This document shows positions 37,601 to 49,600 of a DNA stretch of 60,000 bases, piece by piece. Every line of letters begins with the position of its first letter. The stretch's first letter is position 1. The position numbers and the translations under genes were made by a program. Source of the stretch: Membranipora membranacea (Eukaryota; Bryozoa; Gymnolaemata; Cheilostomatida; Membraniporidae); assembly GCA_914767715.1 (NCBI GenBank), contig OU612066.1, forward strand, positions 3,665,001 to 3,725,000, written 5' to 3'. The notes under the pieces were generated by a model. It did not search any database, was not told where the DNA came from, and saw only the letters and a program-made list of their open reading frames with translations.

Positions 37601-40600
37601 TCATAATCTTACGCACCAATATTTATCTATCTCTTTCATTTTTTGCTGATACGCAAATCATATTTCCCTGTCGAGGCATAGGTAGTGATTTAGACATATG
37701 TTTATGATTTAGGGTCCATATAAACCAGTCCATTACTCATGTATATTACACAATGATGAAGGAATCGGTCGTCATGTGAAGTGCTTTTTTGCAAGAATAA
37801 TATAGAATCGTTGTTTATCTCAGTCATAGTAGAACTGTAGTATATGAAACCACCTAGAGTCTGTTCAGGAGATATTTCTTTCTATTTTTTTCAAACTTCT
37901 AGCAGGATACGCCCTCATCCAGGGAGAATTATCTTCTCTTATGTACTGCTATTCTCGGCATCACTGATCTGTTTATTGTTTCTAGGTACAGATGTGAACG
38001 CTCGAGATAACGCAGGATGGACACCTCTACATGAGGCATGTAATCACGGTCATCTGGAGATAGTCGAGTTACTTCTCAAACATCAATCTCCTCACTACCA
38101 GGCTGGTTAGTATTGTGAATACTCTGGCAGCGGCTGATGATGCCTCAGATCTTATAGAGTAACACAACATGCACACAGAGCGTCATAAACTGCTACCTCC
38201 CAGATCCCTATGCCACTGTGACCACTGCTCATTGTCAGCAGCAGTTTTATGTAATGTTACAAGCTGTCTGGGTTGCTGTTGGTGGCATTCGCAACTAACC
38301 CTCCGCCCTGTCCTGTTGTTATTTGATAATGATGAGTTGAGATGGATTTCTCAGTAATACTTATAACTCCCCCTGTTCTCAGCATCTTGAACATAATTAA
38401 CATTCTTGAGCTTGTGCTTTTATTGAAAGAGTTTTTTAGGAATATTCAAGTTCTACACAGGGAGAATGGAATTCTCCCTGTTCTACATATCCCTGGAAAT
38501 GTATATGATTACATACTTATGTAGGGAGTCTAATTTTTCGTTCGATTGTTAGATTATTAATGTTATGTATTTATTGGCATATACCTTTGTATCTGAAGAT
38601 GGTAACGGTAGGGTGGACCTTCTGGCGTCCGGAGGAGATGATGAGATGACCCCTCTCCATGATGCTGTGAATGTTTGCCGAATAGATGTGGTCCGTCTTC
38701 TCCTCAAACATGGAGGTATGTTCGCTTCTGAATCAAGGGGGATTTGCTGGCAAATTTTCAATAGCGGTCACAGACTATTTTGACCCAATCACAGCCCCCG
38801 CTCGCCTACAACATGCTTGTGTAATGAAGTGAGCATTTTAGGGTTGTTTGGTATCATCTTGTATGAGAGATTGGGTGTCAAATTTCACAAAAGCCATATA
38901 CAATGTATACCACCTGAGCAGGTTCCTCTGTCAATTTAGTCCTACGCCTGGCATGAAAGTTGTTAGATCTATGACATTAATTCTCATTTTGGTTGTCTCC
39001 GTTGTTTTTTTGCCTCATTAAAAAACAGTTCAATTAAATCTAAGTTTAAAATTCTTGATTCTTGAAATGTTTAGGTGTTGTCATGATATAATTTCTGAAA
39101 TAATAGTGGTGTTGATCAAAAGATCGCCTAATTAGTGTTTATATATAGGAGGTAGCTCGATGTGTCAGGCTCAGTTTTGTTTTGCTGACACATTATGTGT
39201 AGATCATTGCTATCACCTGTCAACACCTGCCAACCTGGTATTTTTATCCTCCAATAAAAACAGGAAAATCTCCAACTTGACTTCCCAAATCTGTATTAAT
39301 ACTACACTAATATACTACAATTATTACTGTAATATCTGTACTAATACCTCACTAATATACTACAATTATTACTGTAATATCTGTACTAATACCTCACTAA
39401 TATATTACGATTATTACTGTAATATCTGTACTAATACCTCACTAATATATTACGATAATAAGGATAATATCACACTGTGGTGGAAATAAAATCTTTATCA
39501 GTGGCAGTTTTCCACCCAAGGATAGAAGAGGCTGATATCTGCTGAGTCAAGGTTTCCTTGTTGCATAATTCCTGAAATACCTTCAGACCTGGGAACAGAA
39601 CACCTGCATATAAAAATAGCATTAGTCATCAGATAACACTTGTTAGACATGCTGGGTCATTTATTTTAGAACTGATTTATGTTAACACAACAGTATGTTG
39701 CTTGGCTGAAATAACTATAAGTCTGTTGGTGTGTTCTTTCTTGTTTTGCTGATTTCCTTATTTCCCTGTTTATATTGAATTAGTTGGTTGTATTATTTTA
39801 TTTCCCACTATGTGTTGTTTGCAGGGAGGAAACTGGTGTTGGCCAAGTCTAAATTTGGAACACCGATGGATATTGTGAACAACACTGAGATAGAGACACT
39901 TTTAACTGCAGCTCTTTTCTCTGAAGGTTAGTTTAGTTACTAAGTATAATATTTTCACATCAGCATCTGAAATCACAATTAGTTGTAAAAAGAAAGTCTT
40001 AAATAGCCTGCTCTACATAATCACTTTGGCTCAGCAACAAAAAATTAACAGTAAACGTCAATTTTTGCAATCTACATCACAATATTTTTTGGTTTTCCAT
40101 CTATCAGCTACTGATTTTTTGTCCTATCATGGCACTGTAACAGGCTAGCTTTTTACTATCTCAATTTTCACATTGTTTGGTAATGTTTCTTAATGAAGCC
40201 GTATATAGCATTTTGATGCCCTATGTCGTGTGCATGTGAGAGATCCCCGGTGGGTTACATGTATCCTAGGTAACCTGTGTTTGTTTTCTTTCTTTGTTAA
40301 CCAGAGACAGAACATAAATCACTGCAGTATTTAGCTCCAAGTCCAGATGTGTATAAATCTCAGAAATGCTCGTGTGAGGAATCAGCCATCACCAGGTAAT
40401 TAGTGACCATTACTCTACATAATATATCATCTTATGGCCTACAAGCTGTCAAATTAAGCCTAATGTCACCTTGATAACACCTGTTTCAGGACTTCGAGCT
40501 ATAGAACTTATTGAGCTACCATCTGACATAGCACTACGTGTGTTTTATTACCATATCGTCCACCTGACGTCTTTATAATATATTTACATAATATGGTAAT

Positions 40601-40951
40601 ACTGATGACAGTGCAGCAGGAGATTTACCAGTGTATTTTTTATTTCCATAAATATAAACGATATATGTAATAATATATGTTAATGGTCATCCTTTGAAAT
40701 CTGCATCAAACACTGTAAATATTGATTGATATTCTCACTGATATTGTAGGTATGTGATATACTGTTTGGATGCCTTGTCTCTCTACATAAGCGCGTACCC
40801 TCTCACAGATTCAGACCAACTGATATTAAATAAACTAAGTCAGTACATACAGCCCTACATACACCATATAACATGGCTCAACTCAGCACAGAACTGTATA
40901 CCCGACATACTAAAAGAGAAGTTGTCTTCTATTCTTCTCATGTCTGTCTGA
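19631..40951 (+). CDS. SLF1: SLF1 (ANKRD32/BRCTD1) orthologue: BRCT and ankyrin protein for SMC5/6 recruitment
   Basis: By family knowledge, SLF1 uses its BRCT repeats to bind phosphorylated RAD18 at DNA damage and, with SLF2, recruits SMC5/6 in the nucleus. Twenty-four exons join in phase to 1311 residues (human about 1060). The ATG at 19631 is followed at once by basic residues, then BRCT 1 ([18 protein letters not shown]) and BRCT 2 (about residues 115-225). A long Ser/Pro/Lys-rich disordered region spans about 230-660, then a helical part. Ankyrin repeats lie at about 1078-1180 ([60 protein letters not shown]), and [13 protein letters not shown] follows. The order and wording of the ankyrin block match vertebrate SLF1. 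The extra length is mostly in the disordered exon 10. The stop is at 40949-40951 and attaaa at 41026-41031 may direct polyadenylation. The exon 9 acceptor is the least certain junction. Confidence 0.92.
20341..20390 (+). repeat. tRNA-like fragment (Ser/Tyr-type 5' half)
   Basis: gacggatatccgagtggtta resembles the 5' half and A box of a class II-type tRNA and is followed by gactgtaagtc, an anticodon-loop-like hairpin with GTA. No B box or 3' half follows. Probably a SINE head or a tRNA fragment in SLF1 intron 2. Confidence 0.4.
21325..22436. repeat. Nested direct and inverted repeat complex in SLF1 intron 3
   Basis: A 261-bp unit at 21325-21585 is repeated at 21929-22189 with about two differences (offset 604). 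The segment at 21621-21722 recurs inverted at 22190-22289. Part of the direct unit (about 22097-22165) recurs inverted at about 22349-22436. Between the copies, 21719-21748 pairs with about 21898-21926 and 21775-21805 with about 21868-21893 to form another hairpin. The simplest reading is one foldback transposon inserted into, or rearranged with, a second copy of itself. The 169-codon open frame at 22080-22589 lies within it and is not a gene. Confidence 0.85.
26093..28707 (+). other. SLF1: SLF1 exons 7-10 (disordered central region)
   Basis: Exons 26093-26235, 26571-26834, about 27519-27658 and 27962-28707. Rich in Ser, Thr, Pro, Gln and Lys, with many SP/TP and SQ/TQ dipeptides (candidate CDK and ATM/ATR sites). 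It includes SQSQSQSQ and repeated FKSPFKSP. Exon 10 (746 nt) has ALLKFFTPK near residue 527, which looks like a PCNA-interacting motif. The start of exon 9 is chosen by phase; its acceptor has a weak pyrimidine tract. Confidence 0.8.
29353..29378. repeat. (TA)n microsatellite
   Basis: Short uninterrupted ta/at run just after the donor of SLF1 exon 11. A similar run occurs at about 10941-10959. Confidence 0.8.
29871..29894. repeat. (ACCCT)n repeat
   Basis: Four to five units of accct in SLF1 intron 11. The 5-bp period differs from the TTAGGG telomere repeat, so this is a simple repeat, not a telomere remnant. Confidence 0.85.
30276..30992 (-). mobile_element. BEL/Pao-type retrotransposon gag fragment
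   Basis: A 238-residue open frame, antisense in SLF1 intron 11. From a Met near 30925 it reads [20 protein letters not shown], then [34 protein letters not shown] and [14 protein letters not shown]. This is the DUF1759 pattern of gag in BEL/Pao elements (P-x-F-x-G-x-P...W...F, LKxxxxGxAxxxIxG, AxxxLxxRFGxP). The frame is intact over this part, so the copy is fairly young or constrained. No protease, reverse transcriptase, integrase or LTR pair could be found within 1 kb, so it is a solo gag relic or a gag-only derived gene. Confidence 0.8.
32062..32370. mobile_element. 309-bp TIR element flanked by TTAA, SLF1 intron 12
   Basis: Inverted repeats of about 50 bp, differing at one base, begin ACCACTGCTGACACAGCTGG at the left and end with its complement at the right. 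TTAA lies on both sides (32058-32061, 32371-32374), as in piggyBac-type insertions. An hAT reading with imperfect 8-bp flanks is also possible. A second perfect inverted repeat (32228-32279, arms of about 23 bp) sits inside. It is non-coding. Confidence 0.82.
33153..33372. mobile_element. 220-bp TIR element flanked by TA, SLF1 intron 13
   Basis: Left end CCCTACAGGACAAAAAGTTT, and the complement of the right end is CCCTACAGGACAAAAAATTT. The inverted repeats stay similar for about 40 bp (…aaattcgc). TA on each side (33151-33152, 33373-33374) fits a Tc1/mariner-like MITE. It is non-coding. Confidence 0.82.
34338..34755. mobile_element. 418-bp non-autonomous hAT element, SLF1 intron 15
   Basis: Perfect 15-bp inverted ends CAGTGGTGGAAATGG and an exact 8-bp target duplication CTGATGCT (34330-34337 and 34756-34763) make this a textbook hAT-type MITE. 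Inside are four to five tandem copies of cggtcctata (about 34360-34400), a duplicated gtgtataggcacttattta (about 34443 and 34719) and a GC-rich patch near 34650-34700. There is no open frame. Confidence 0.92.
35175..35300. mobile_element. 126-bp foldback element, SLF1 intron 16
   Basis: The inverted ends share ttaaagtgctcaaac (left) and gtttgagcactttaaa (right). The centre is another hairpin (cattctatcatcaaccacag / ctgtggtggatgttagaatg). CTATAAAT flanks both sides (35167-35174, 35301-35308), fitting an 8-bp duplication. It begins only 17 nt after the exon 16 donor. Confidence 0.78.
35975..36080 (-). repeat. tRNA-like SINE candidate, SLF1 intron 17
   Basis: On the minus strand there is a B box GGGTTCGAGTCCC (35997-36009) preceded by GTTGTG. 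Both this and a downstream CTTCAAGGTT-like stretch (through 35976) also occur in the tRNA-like repeat at 19081-19160. No clean A box or cloverleaf could be built. Confidence 0.5.
38458..38481. repeat. Short perfect hairpin
   Basis: agggagaa and ttctccct are separated by five bases in SLF1 intron 20. Small stem-loop of unknown meaning. Confidence 0.6.
39289..39468. repeat. 45-bp tandem repeat, 4 copies
   Basis: Four 45-bp units beginning atctgta[c/t]taatac, with few differences, in SLF1 intron 21. Because 45 is a multiple of three, the array stays open in one frame and gives a repetitive 15-residue peptide. It is intronic, not a gene. Confidence 0.88.
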
Positions 40952-43634
40952 GATATGCTGATACCACAATTTACATTTACTGTTACTGTATAGCTATTTG
41001 CTTTTTTCTTTACAAGTCTTAAGAGATTAAATTCCAGAAAACGTTCTATTTATAGCCACTGAGGAATTTAGTTTGGTTTTGGTGCGCACTGTGATATATA
41101 GAGTTATAGTTCAATATCTGATGCAGATATTTTAAGTTACACACATATTGGGCTTTTCACACCAGAAAATCAAGCCGTCGTTTTATGTCAGCGTTCCTGG
41201 GTTGTGATGTCTCATAGCTACTATGCAATCAAAGCTGTCACAAAGTGGCTCAGATAATTAAAATATTTTCATACTTAGATGCTTAGTGCAAAAATGCATT
41301 GTAAATATGCCTTGTAAAGTATATAGAAATTTTTCATAAGTTGTTTTTAACCAAACAAACATTGTCGACATAATACTACGAGTTCCTGTATATTCATTGT
41401 AAAGGCCTTTACACCCCTGGATAGTAGATATATTTTCTGTGAGTTCTAATTTTCTGTATTGCTGAAATAACCACTCTGGTTAAATACGTACCTTTTCGAA
41501 TACTCAGGTTCTCACCAAACTATTACTTTGCCAGTCGCTAATCAGGTGAAGAAATACCAAATATCGCACTAGATTTACGATGAACTAGTAATCTAACTAC
41601 AGTGTTTTACATGAGTCATTTTTCTTCCTAAATCATGAATTATAACAGGAATCTTCCCGTGATTCATTCATTATACTCATGCCTCCTGAGCATTTTTGTA
41701 AATACACTTATACTTAAATAATTCAATACCTAAAGGTAGTGGCTTCATACATGAAACAAATTCGATCCAAGTGGGCTGATAACCTCACCAAGCCAGCTCA
41801 GATTCTGATGGCGCCAGCTTAAACTATTGGTGTCTCATTTTCAATCATATATATGGCCGATGATATTTGCTATCTACCTGGAAGGGAGCTCAGTAATTAC
41901 AAATAAAATAGCACTGGCTGAGTCCAATGGGTAAATTAATTTCTCCTTTCATTTACATGATTACAATGTGTACATGCTGAGGGCTGGCTACTGTGGATGA
42001 TGGCCAGCGGTGACTACTCTGTTTGTTACTAGAAACGTAACAGTGACCGCATAACTAAAATATACAACTAATACGAGGAGTAATCTCCTAATCTATCATG
42101 ATAATCCAGACCACCACTTGGCCGCACCCTAATAACACCCTGATAGAGGGAAGGGGACTTACTGCTTAATGATGCTGCATTTACAGAATTTCTAAGAAAT
42201 TAAGAAAATAGCGTCACTGCAACACCAATCTTCACGATGGTAGATATAAAAACTCTTTTATCACAATATGACAGGTTAGGGCTCAAGCAGTTCAAAGGTT
42301 ACAGTAGGATACAGATAATCAACGATGCAGCATGCAGCTGACTACAGGCAAATGGATCTTGAGATTTGATCAATCTTCATAGATGACTTGCCGTGATCAT
42401 AATTTAATTAATAATTCAACAGCCATTATTATAAGACGTGACCATACAAAAATCTATTCTTTCAGATTCTTTCATGACAGATTTTGGTTTTTGTCTTATT
42501 TGGTTAATAAGAAAATTTCCAGCTAATTTCGCCAAAACATGGACTATATATGATCCTGTTATCTTATCAATGAGACATTTCATTATCTGCACTACAAATA
42601 TCTGAGATCTCAAAGGTGAAGAGGTGCTGAGGACAAACTCTGTCAAAATCATGATATCCCTATTGTTTTAGTGGGGGTAACAGCTCTATAAACTGCCTTA
42701 TTCATATCATTGTCCCACACCCTGTAAACTGAAATTCTCAGCTCAAGCTGACAAAATGCCCATGTCTCAACAAGAGATACCAAAACTGGCATTATTTATC
42801 CTAGATTCCTTACTTGGGCTGGTGGCTTAATCAATCTACACCGGTAAAACATGAAAGTTTCATGAAATGTACATCGTGCGGTTATTTTCACATTTTGTAC
42901 GCTGTTTCGCTGAGTCCAAATCATTTATCATTACTGTTATGTATGTTTTTGTATTGGTCAACAGGACGGTTTCCAATAAGCTAATCTGTTTCAGATATGT
43001 ATTTATTTTAAATGACCAGTATCAAAGGGACCGGAACTTAATCAGAATATTATGCTGCTAGTTTTTTCTCAATGGAAAGTTTTTTTCAGCCTGAATTAAT
43101 TTGAACAACACCGGTTGCGTCTCGATGCCATGTTCTGGGAGATTGCCAATGGAGCTGCCCATTGACATCAATGTCACATTGTTAGAAGTTAAGTCTCTCC
43201 CATTTTGGAACAAATGCGTAAATGAAAGTTGAGGGCACTTCAATACAACTCTAATTCCCTCCATTAATCAATTACTATTACAACAATAGAGAATAAGTCC
43301 GGCTGCTTTCAGATATGTTACGCTTTTGATCTGACAATTTCGTCAACGTTGAAAAATATAATACATTTGAGACTACAAAAATTACAATGTACATTTGTTC
43401 ACTGGGCTCGTAATCGTTAATTTGATATAGAATTATGAAGGATAACCAAGTAAAGAAACATAACAATATTATTATTCTGGTGGTGACCATTGGTAGAAAA
43501 AGAGAGAAAAATAAAATGTCGCCAGACTCGTGCTGCTAATAACAGTCATTAGGTACAGATAATTCTATTCACTTATTGTATACTTGACTTATAAATACTT
43601 AATGCTGACAGAGATAAACAACATTCCGCTGCAG
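40952..43634. other. Intergenic between convergent SLF1 and SH3 gene
   Basis: The two flanking genes converge here. Apart from the likely SLF1 3' UTR (attaaa at 41026-41031) and the 3' UTR of the minus-strand gene near 43.5 kb, I see no exon, RNA gene or clear repeat. Confidence 0.65.
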
Positions 43635-46600
43635 CTATAACAAAGATATGCCAACTCGCCTGCCGCCGCGGTTGTGCGAAGATAATTCCAATGCTATCAC
43701 ATATTCCTTGGGAATGAATCCCTCTTTGCCATCACGGCGCTGCACCCATATCCATTCAATGTCTTCTCCATTAAGCACAGTCACAATATCACTGGCGTGT
43801 ACTACCAGGTCGTCTTCATTCCCTCCGTCATAATCAAACACGACAGTGACTCGAGGACCGCCATAGTCTTTAGGGATTTCTGGCCTGAGAATGTTTGGTG
43901 TGGTGCTTGAGTAGCTAGCTCGACTCTTCATGTCTGATGCTAATACTTTTGTAGGTTTTGGAGTATTGTCTATTCTGACTTCGGGCTTACTTTCAGATTT
44001 TTCGAGGTTCAGTTTAGCCAAACGGGCACCTAGTGGACCTAAGGGCATATCACTGATTGGTGTTGCAGTCTGATATCGAGGCTTGCTCTCAAATTGTCTG
44101 TTGATTTTTCCTGAGTTATGTGGGGCGGTAGCAAGGAGCTCGGTGGTAACGCTGACTATCCTCTCGTTTGGCAATCTCGGAGTAGATATTGGTACATTTA
44201 TTCCGCTGTCGTTGGAGTCGTCCTGCAAACTGATTGGAGAATGCAGAGGGTCTAAATCATCACTGTTGTTACTGTTAGGGTCGCTTATTCCGCTGTCACT
44301 ACAGTATGTACTGGTCTCTTCTATGTTGCTCGAGGGAGGTTCAAACTTTGAGCATAGATCATCAGTGTCAATAACTATACAGTCTGCATGAACAGAGCTA
44401 CCACTTGGCTTTTTACGGGTGTACACAAAATCATCTATAAAAAGGCTGCTAGCTTCAGAACTGAGGCTATCATTGTCTGCTTGGGTTCTGACTTTCACAG
44501 AATATTTAGGGTGAGATCGTCTTGTTTTCTGTCTTGTCTGGTTGGAAGTTTTTAGAATTCCCGTGACCGGTTTACAGTTTGTTGGTGGCAATGATTTTGC
44601 GTCTGGCTTAGTAGAAGGTTGTTGTTGATGTATATTTGTGACCTTGACTGGTTTTGTGAATGCAAAGGGTACAAACCCTAACTTTTTCTTGTCAGTTTGC
44701 ACAAATAACCATTCATTCTGCTTGTAGAAACCTGTTACTATATCACCAGCCTTCACAGCTATTTCATCTTTGGCAGCCCAACCACTGGAAGGAACATGAT
44801 TCGCAATCATCATCATTTTAATGCTGACTGGTTTGAGGCTATTTGCAGCGAGTAGATCACGCTCGATCTGTGCATTCTTTGTGCTATCCATCTCCAAAAG
44901 AGTCATGAAGCTGGTATTATTAGAGGTAATTTTGTTGTTGACACCTCGCGGTGAATGGCGGTGTTGGTTTGTGTCTGGTGATTTTATACCCTCACTAGAA
45001 TATCCGTTAGATTTTGAGTCAAAAGATGATTTGCTCTTTGTTGAATGCACTACTCTGTTTTCAGGTGATAGACTTTGCCGCCTTCTGGGATGCGCGGTTA
45101 TATCGCGTTCCACAGAGCTAGACTCGTTTCTAAGTTTACAGCCTGATACAGGCCGATTTGTATACAGTGCCATTATGTCTCTGGATGCCGAGCACCCTCT
45201 ACTCCTGCTGCGTGGCTGCTCTGACCTGTGACTAGATCGAGACCGCCCTCTTGTTCTCTCTGGTCCCCGGCTTCTACTCCTTGATCGCTGCTCAGCAGCT
45301 TTTTGCACATAAAAGTTGAGGCCATCTCGGCTAATGTCTGGTGTTATCCTTTTAATTTGGCCAACTTTCTCACTGATCTCTGTGAGACGAGCGTAATGTC
45401 CCTCAGTTCGCTCACAGTAGATGTCACTGCTATTGATTAGTGGCTTTTCTGTGCAGTTAATGTACTTAGGTTCCGCTCTGCATTTCCTTAGCGATGACGT
45501 CATGTTACGAGACGGTTCAGCTTCAGCCCAAGGTTGATATTCCCGTAAGCTTGCAGATCGACTATCAGCTTGACTTCCACTGCTGATAGAACCAAGTGTT
45601 ATAGGTATACTGTTGTTGTCGCTAATGGACGGTGGATATCCAACGTCGAAGAGACTTTCGTCAAAGTAATCAACCTGAAACAACGCAATAAAATTTACAG
45701 CCATTCAGAAAATAAATGTATTTTCAATTGTTTTACAAACCATTTGAAATTAAGCTGCTTTAAGAAAGATTAGAAACTCTCTTAACTTACATTAGGTCGG
45801 TTTTGGAATTAGAACCAGTAAATTGAATCCACGACCAATCGATCCCTCGAGCGCAGGTGTACTGAACAATGCTCAAGGGCAATCTTAACGCAATTCCATC
45901 ATGTACATTTACTGAGACGCTTGAAGGCATATTTCAGTGACGGGCCGTTATACGCGCCCCCCAACCACAATGATATATTAATGGGCTAGGAAATATATGT
46001 TCAATCAACCATTGATACACATTTGGTTGTTCATTCCGGCTGTATGAAAGAAACTAATAAGTCTATTTGGATAAGATCAGGTTTTTTGTTGCTCCAGTGT
46101 TAAATGGCCAGTTGAGATTTGGGATATCTTAACATCATAAAAGAGACAATTACTGCACCTCTGAATTGTCTAATTACTTGTGAATTAGGTTGGAGGTAAA
46201 TTGATTGTTGTTGATCAACTGCAGATGATTTGGAGACCTGGGAAATTGAATGTCATCACATTCCATCTATCAAGTTAATTTTAGATCAGCTATTTTTTAT
46301 CTCGTTTGACTTTTTTGAATTCCAAAGTTGAAAATATCTAAAACTAGACAGAATATAGATCTATACTGAACGCATTATTGATTCTACTAGCGCCAATCAA
46401 TCTTATCTATTTTGCCTAACGCTGACACAGGCTGTCAACATGAGAGAGAACTTTCCCTCATTAGTAAACCGTAGATCAAAGGTTTCGAGATTTGGTATTC
46501 CGTATCAAAGTTTTAATGATTCAATATTGATGTTGCCAACTGGAAATATCATGAATAATGTATTACTCTAATTTACTACTGTATCATTCTTTGGCAGGGT

Positions 46601-49600
46601 TTCAAACGATTGTTTGAGTATTTAGAGGGAAAGTGTCAACTTTTTTCATAACAACAAATCTGCTAATGAGGCAACCCATATTCAAATCTCTCCAGGCCAG
46701 TACATCGGTAATTTTGGCACTGCAGAACAGCGGGGCTGCAGGGACGTCCTAAGGGTTCCTATTCTCATGGAGTGCTACATGTAGAGTGTCAATTCACCTT
46801 CTGTTATTCTCTCAAACAATTACTCAACAAAATTTCAATATTCTATTATTACCTCTCCCATGTTGATTGTTTGCATTCTCCAAGGGCAGATAATTCTTGA
46901 GTGTTAAATACACCACTTGAAACTATTGGGGTATAAAACATTTGGAGATATCAATAGGCCCTTAATTGCCTCTGTTATGCAATGTATCCTATTTCGGCCA
47001 GTGTATGCAAATTTCAGCATTTTTATCCCATTATTCTTCGCACAAACAATGGCTGTGATATTTTTATACGCAGAGCGCTGCGCACCAGTTGACGACAGGA
47101 GAAAAAAACAACAACCCACGCAATGCATCGCATCCCTTAGCTTTAAAACAGCAAGTGGCTTTTCACATTAAATTTCTGTCTCCGTCATCAATTTCCTGTT
47201 GGCATATCAGCATATGTAAATCTCACAAAATACATAACAAGCAATCTTGACCGGATTCATTTGCTTTTTAGGGATTCGTGTTCAATTGATTTTGAAGTTA
47301 ATGAAGATTTATCTTAATCGCATATCAGTGTCAGATATGAGGCAATATCTAAGTATAGATCAGGGAGGTCTTAGATCATTTTATCCTTGACATGGCAAAA
47401 ATTATCTTTTCTTTGCTACGCGGTGTCAGTTTTAGCCTGCTCGTATCTGTCTGAGATTTTCATTGCTCATTGGCTCAGAAATATCGCTGCACCGACTTGA
47501 TTGCTTGATTTCCAAAGTAAACTTCTATTTCTGATTTCCCATCTCCCAGATAACATTGGTGAATGGTCATTGATTTTTAAAAGAGCTGGCCGACCATGAG
47601 GCTGTGGGGTACTGATTCAGTGATAAAAAGGAAGAGGATCATTTAACATTAAGTTCAATGGTTGAGTATTAGTTTCCCTTAGGAGGATTTATCTGATCCT
47701 GAGTATTCATGCCTGTCTTACCTCAGATGATGTACGAGGGGACTGAGCTGATAATGTTATCCTCGGCTGTTTATTGTCTGTCTTACCCGCAGTGAGAAAC
47801 CCGTAGTCATCAGTCGAGTTTAAACTTCCCTTTTTTATCCTTGAGTGGGCACCAGCTAAAAATAGATGATAGAAATATTTCAGAATATATTATTTCAGAT
47901 CTAGAGGGCCGTTCGAATATGAATAAAATGTGGAAACCAAATAGACATTATCATGAGGAAATATACATAACATTACAAGTATAACTACACTACACATATC
48001 AGGCTGTGGACACATTAAACTGCTATCATATTCTACCAAACTATCTACAACCATTGAAAAAGACAACACAGACACACTGTGGTGGTTATTAAGTGGATCC
48101 CTGCCTCCCTCCCTGGTACCAGCTACCGGACCCACACTGCTGAGGAAAAAGAAGAGCTACCTTAAAACTCTATCAGAGATGAGCCATCACAGATATCAAT
48201 CCCTGACAAGCAAGCGAAAAATCCTGCCTAACTCACCTCGACTCGAGATAACAATGTGTGATAACTGGTGAGGCTGAGCAAAAGACCTACCTGAAATACG
48301 AATCTAATCACACTGGCCTCGTCTAATTGATGATCAGGTTTCAAATAAGTTAGATATGATCACTGCAGTGTTTTGATCAGTAAGCATAGATGCCGATCCC
48401 CTGTATATTGTTACTCATTGGTTACCAGATTGCGAAATGAGTTGAGCCTGGACTGTCAGCATGTATATGGATTTATAACCTCGTAGAACAAGCAGATCAA
48501 TACTAGTGATACCTGAACAAGAACAATACCACATCAGATAATCAGACGAGGGGCATAAGAAAAGAGACACAATAAGACCAGATATTGAATAGCGACCATA
48601 CAGTGTTATTAAAGATAAAAAATATTAATTATCACTATTGTCGCGTGCCCACTGCACTCTGCCCCACAGGTAATAGATTAGGTTAATAGAAAAATTCCAC
48701 CTGTCTCCGATAGCCTATCAGCGTTTTACTATTCCTCAGCTGTGATTCATGCTAAATTAATGTTGTGGATATAGCTTTGGATTTTTTGTTATACTAAAAA
48801 GAGTATCAAGTGCAGAATTGCTTGACTAATGGACTATAATTCCGATAGATGGATGCCTTCCAATACAGGGCTGTGGAATTATTAAAGGATTACATCAATT
48901 TAAACCCAACAACTGTGTCCTGGGATTTTAAATGCAGGTATCCCATGTTTAATAATGAGGTATCCAGTTTCTGTCCTATATCTAGAAGATTTTAGGTTGG
49001 GAACAATTGATAGTTTACATAAAATGTCAATAATATCAATAATGTAATACTATGGCTCTATCATCCTATCAATAGTTGTAATATACTTAGCTATAGAGTC
49101 CAATCCAGGGATTAGGTGACATGTAACGGTCACTCACAGTTCTAAAAGTTTTGAATACCTTGGTGTGAAATCCTGTAAGGTGCCCTAAGAAAACTTTCCC
49201 ATAAGTAAGTCTGTTTAATCGTTGTTAGCGACTGATCCATAGAGTTTGAGGGCTCAGCCATGTTGTGCACTCTAAATCCTCTGATATTTAGCAGCAGAAC
49301 ACTGTGGGTGGGGGGATGTTGCAGGTTTTATACAATGATGTTACGTTAAGTGACAAGCTGCTGAATTAATCTTGACTATAAAATGTAGTGAGACGATGCC
49401 TGAGGCCGGGATTCTTTCGGTCCTTCCTGATCTGATTTACTAACCACTTGCGCTATAATTACATAAATTACTTATTCCTAAGCTTTCAGTCACTTGTCAT
49501 AACTGAGAAGAGTCACCTACAAACAGCCTGAAGGCGACGTACTCTAATTGCACTCAAGTTGAACTTCATTCATGACCACAGAAAGAACAGCAGAAGTTCA

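Larger units (their letters stand above)
37028..40951 (+). other. SLF1: SLF1 exons 19-24 (ankyrin repeats and C-terminus)
   Basis: Exons 37028-37099, 37986-38105, 38599-38715, 39825-39926, 40305-40395 and 40750-40951. Each of exons 19-21 carries most of one ankyrin repeat, all starting in phase 1, so repeats and exon borders coincide. The last two exons encode a short C-terminal domain ([20 protein letters not shown]) with no named family known to me. Confidence 0.9.

Noticed and set aside
44821-45231. 136-codon plus-strand open frame
   Set aside because: It is antisense to the coding SH3-protein exon.
47748-47786. A 39-nt intron in the SH3 gene
   Set aside because: Splice-like sites are present, but the sequence is open and in frame, so a single exon 47722-47855 is simpler.
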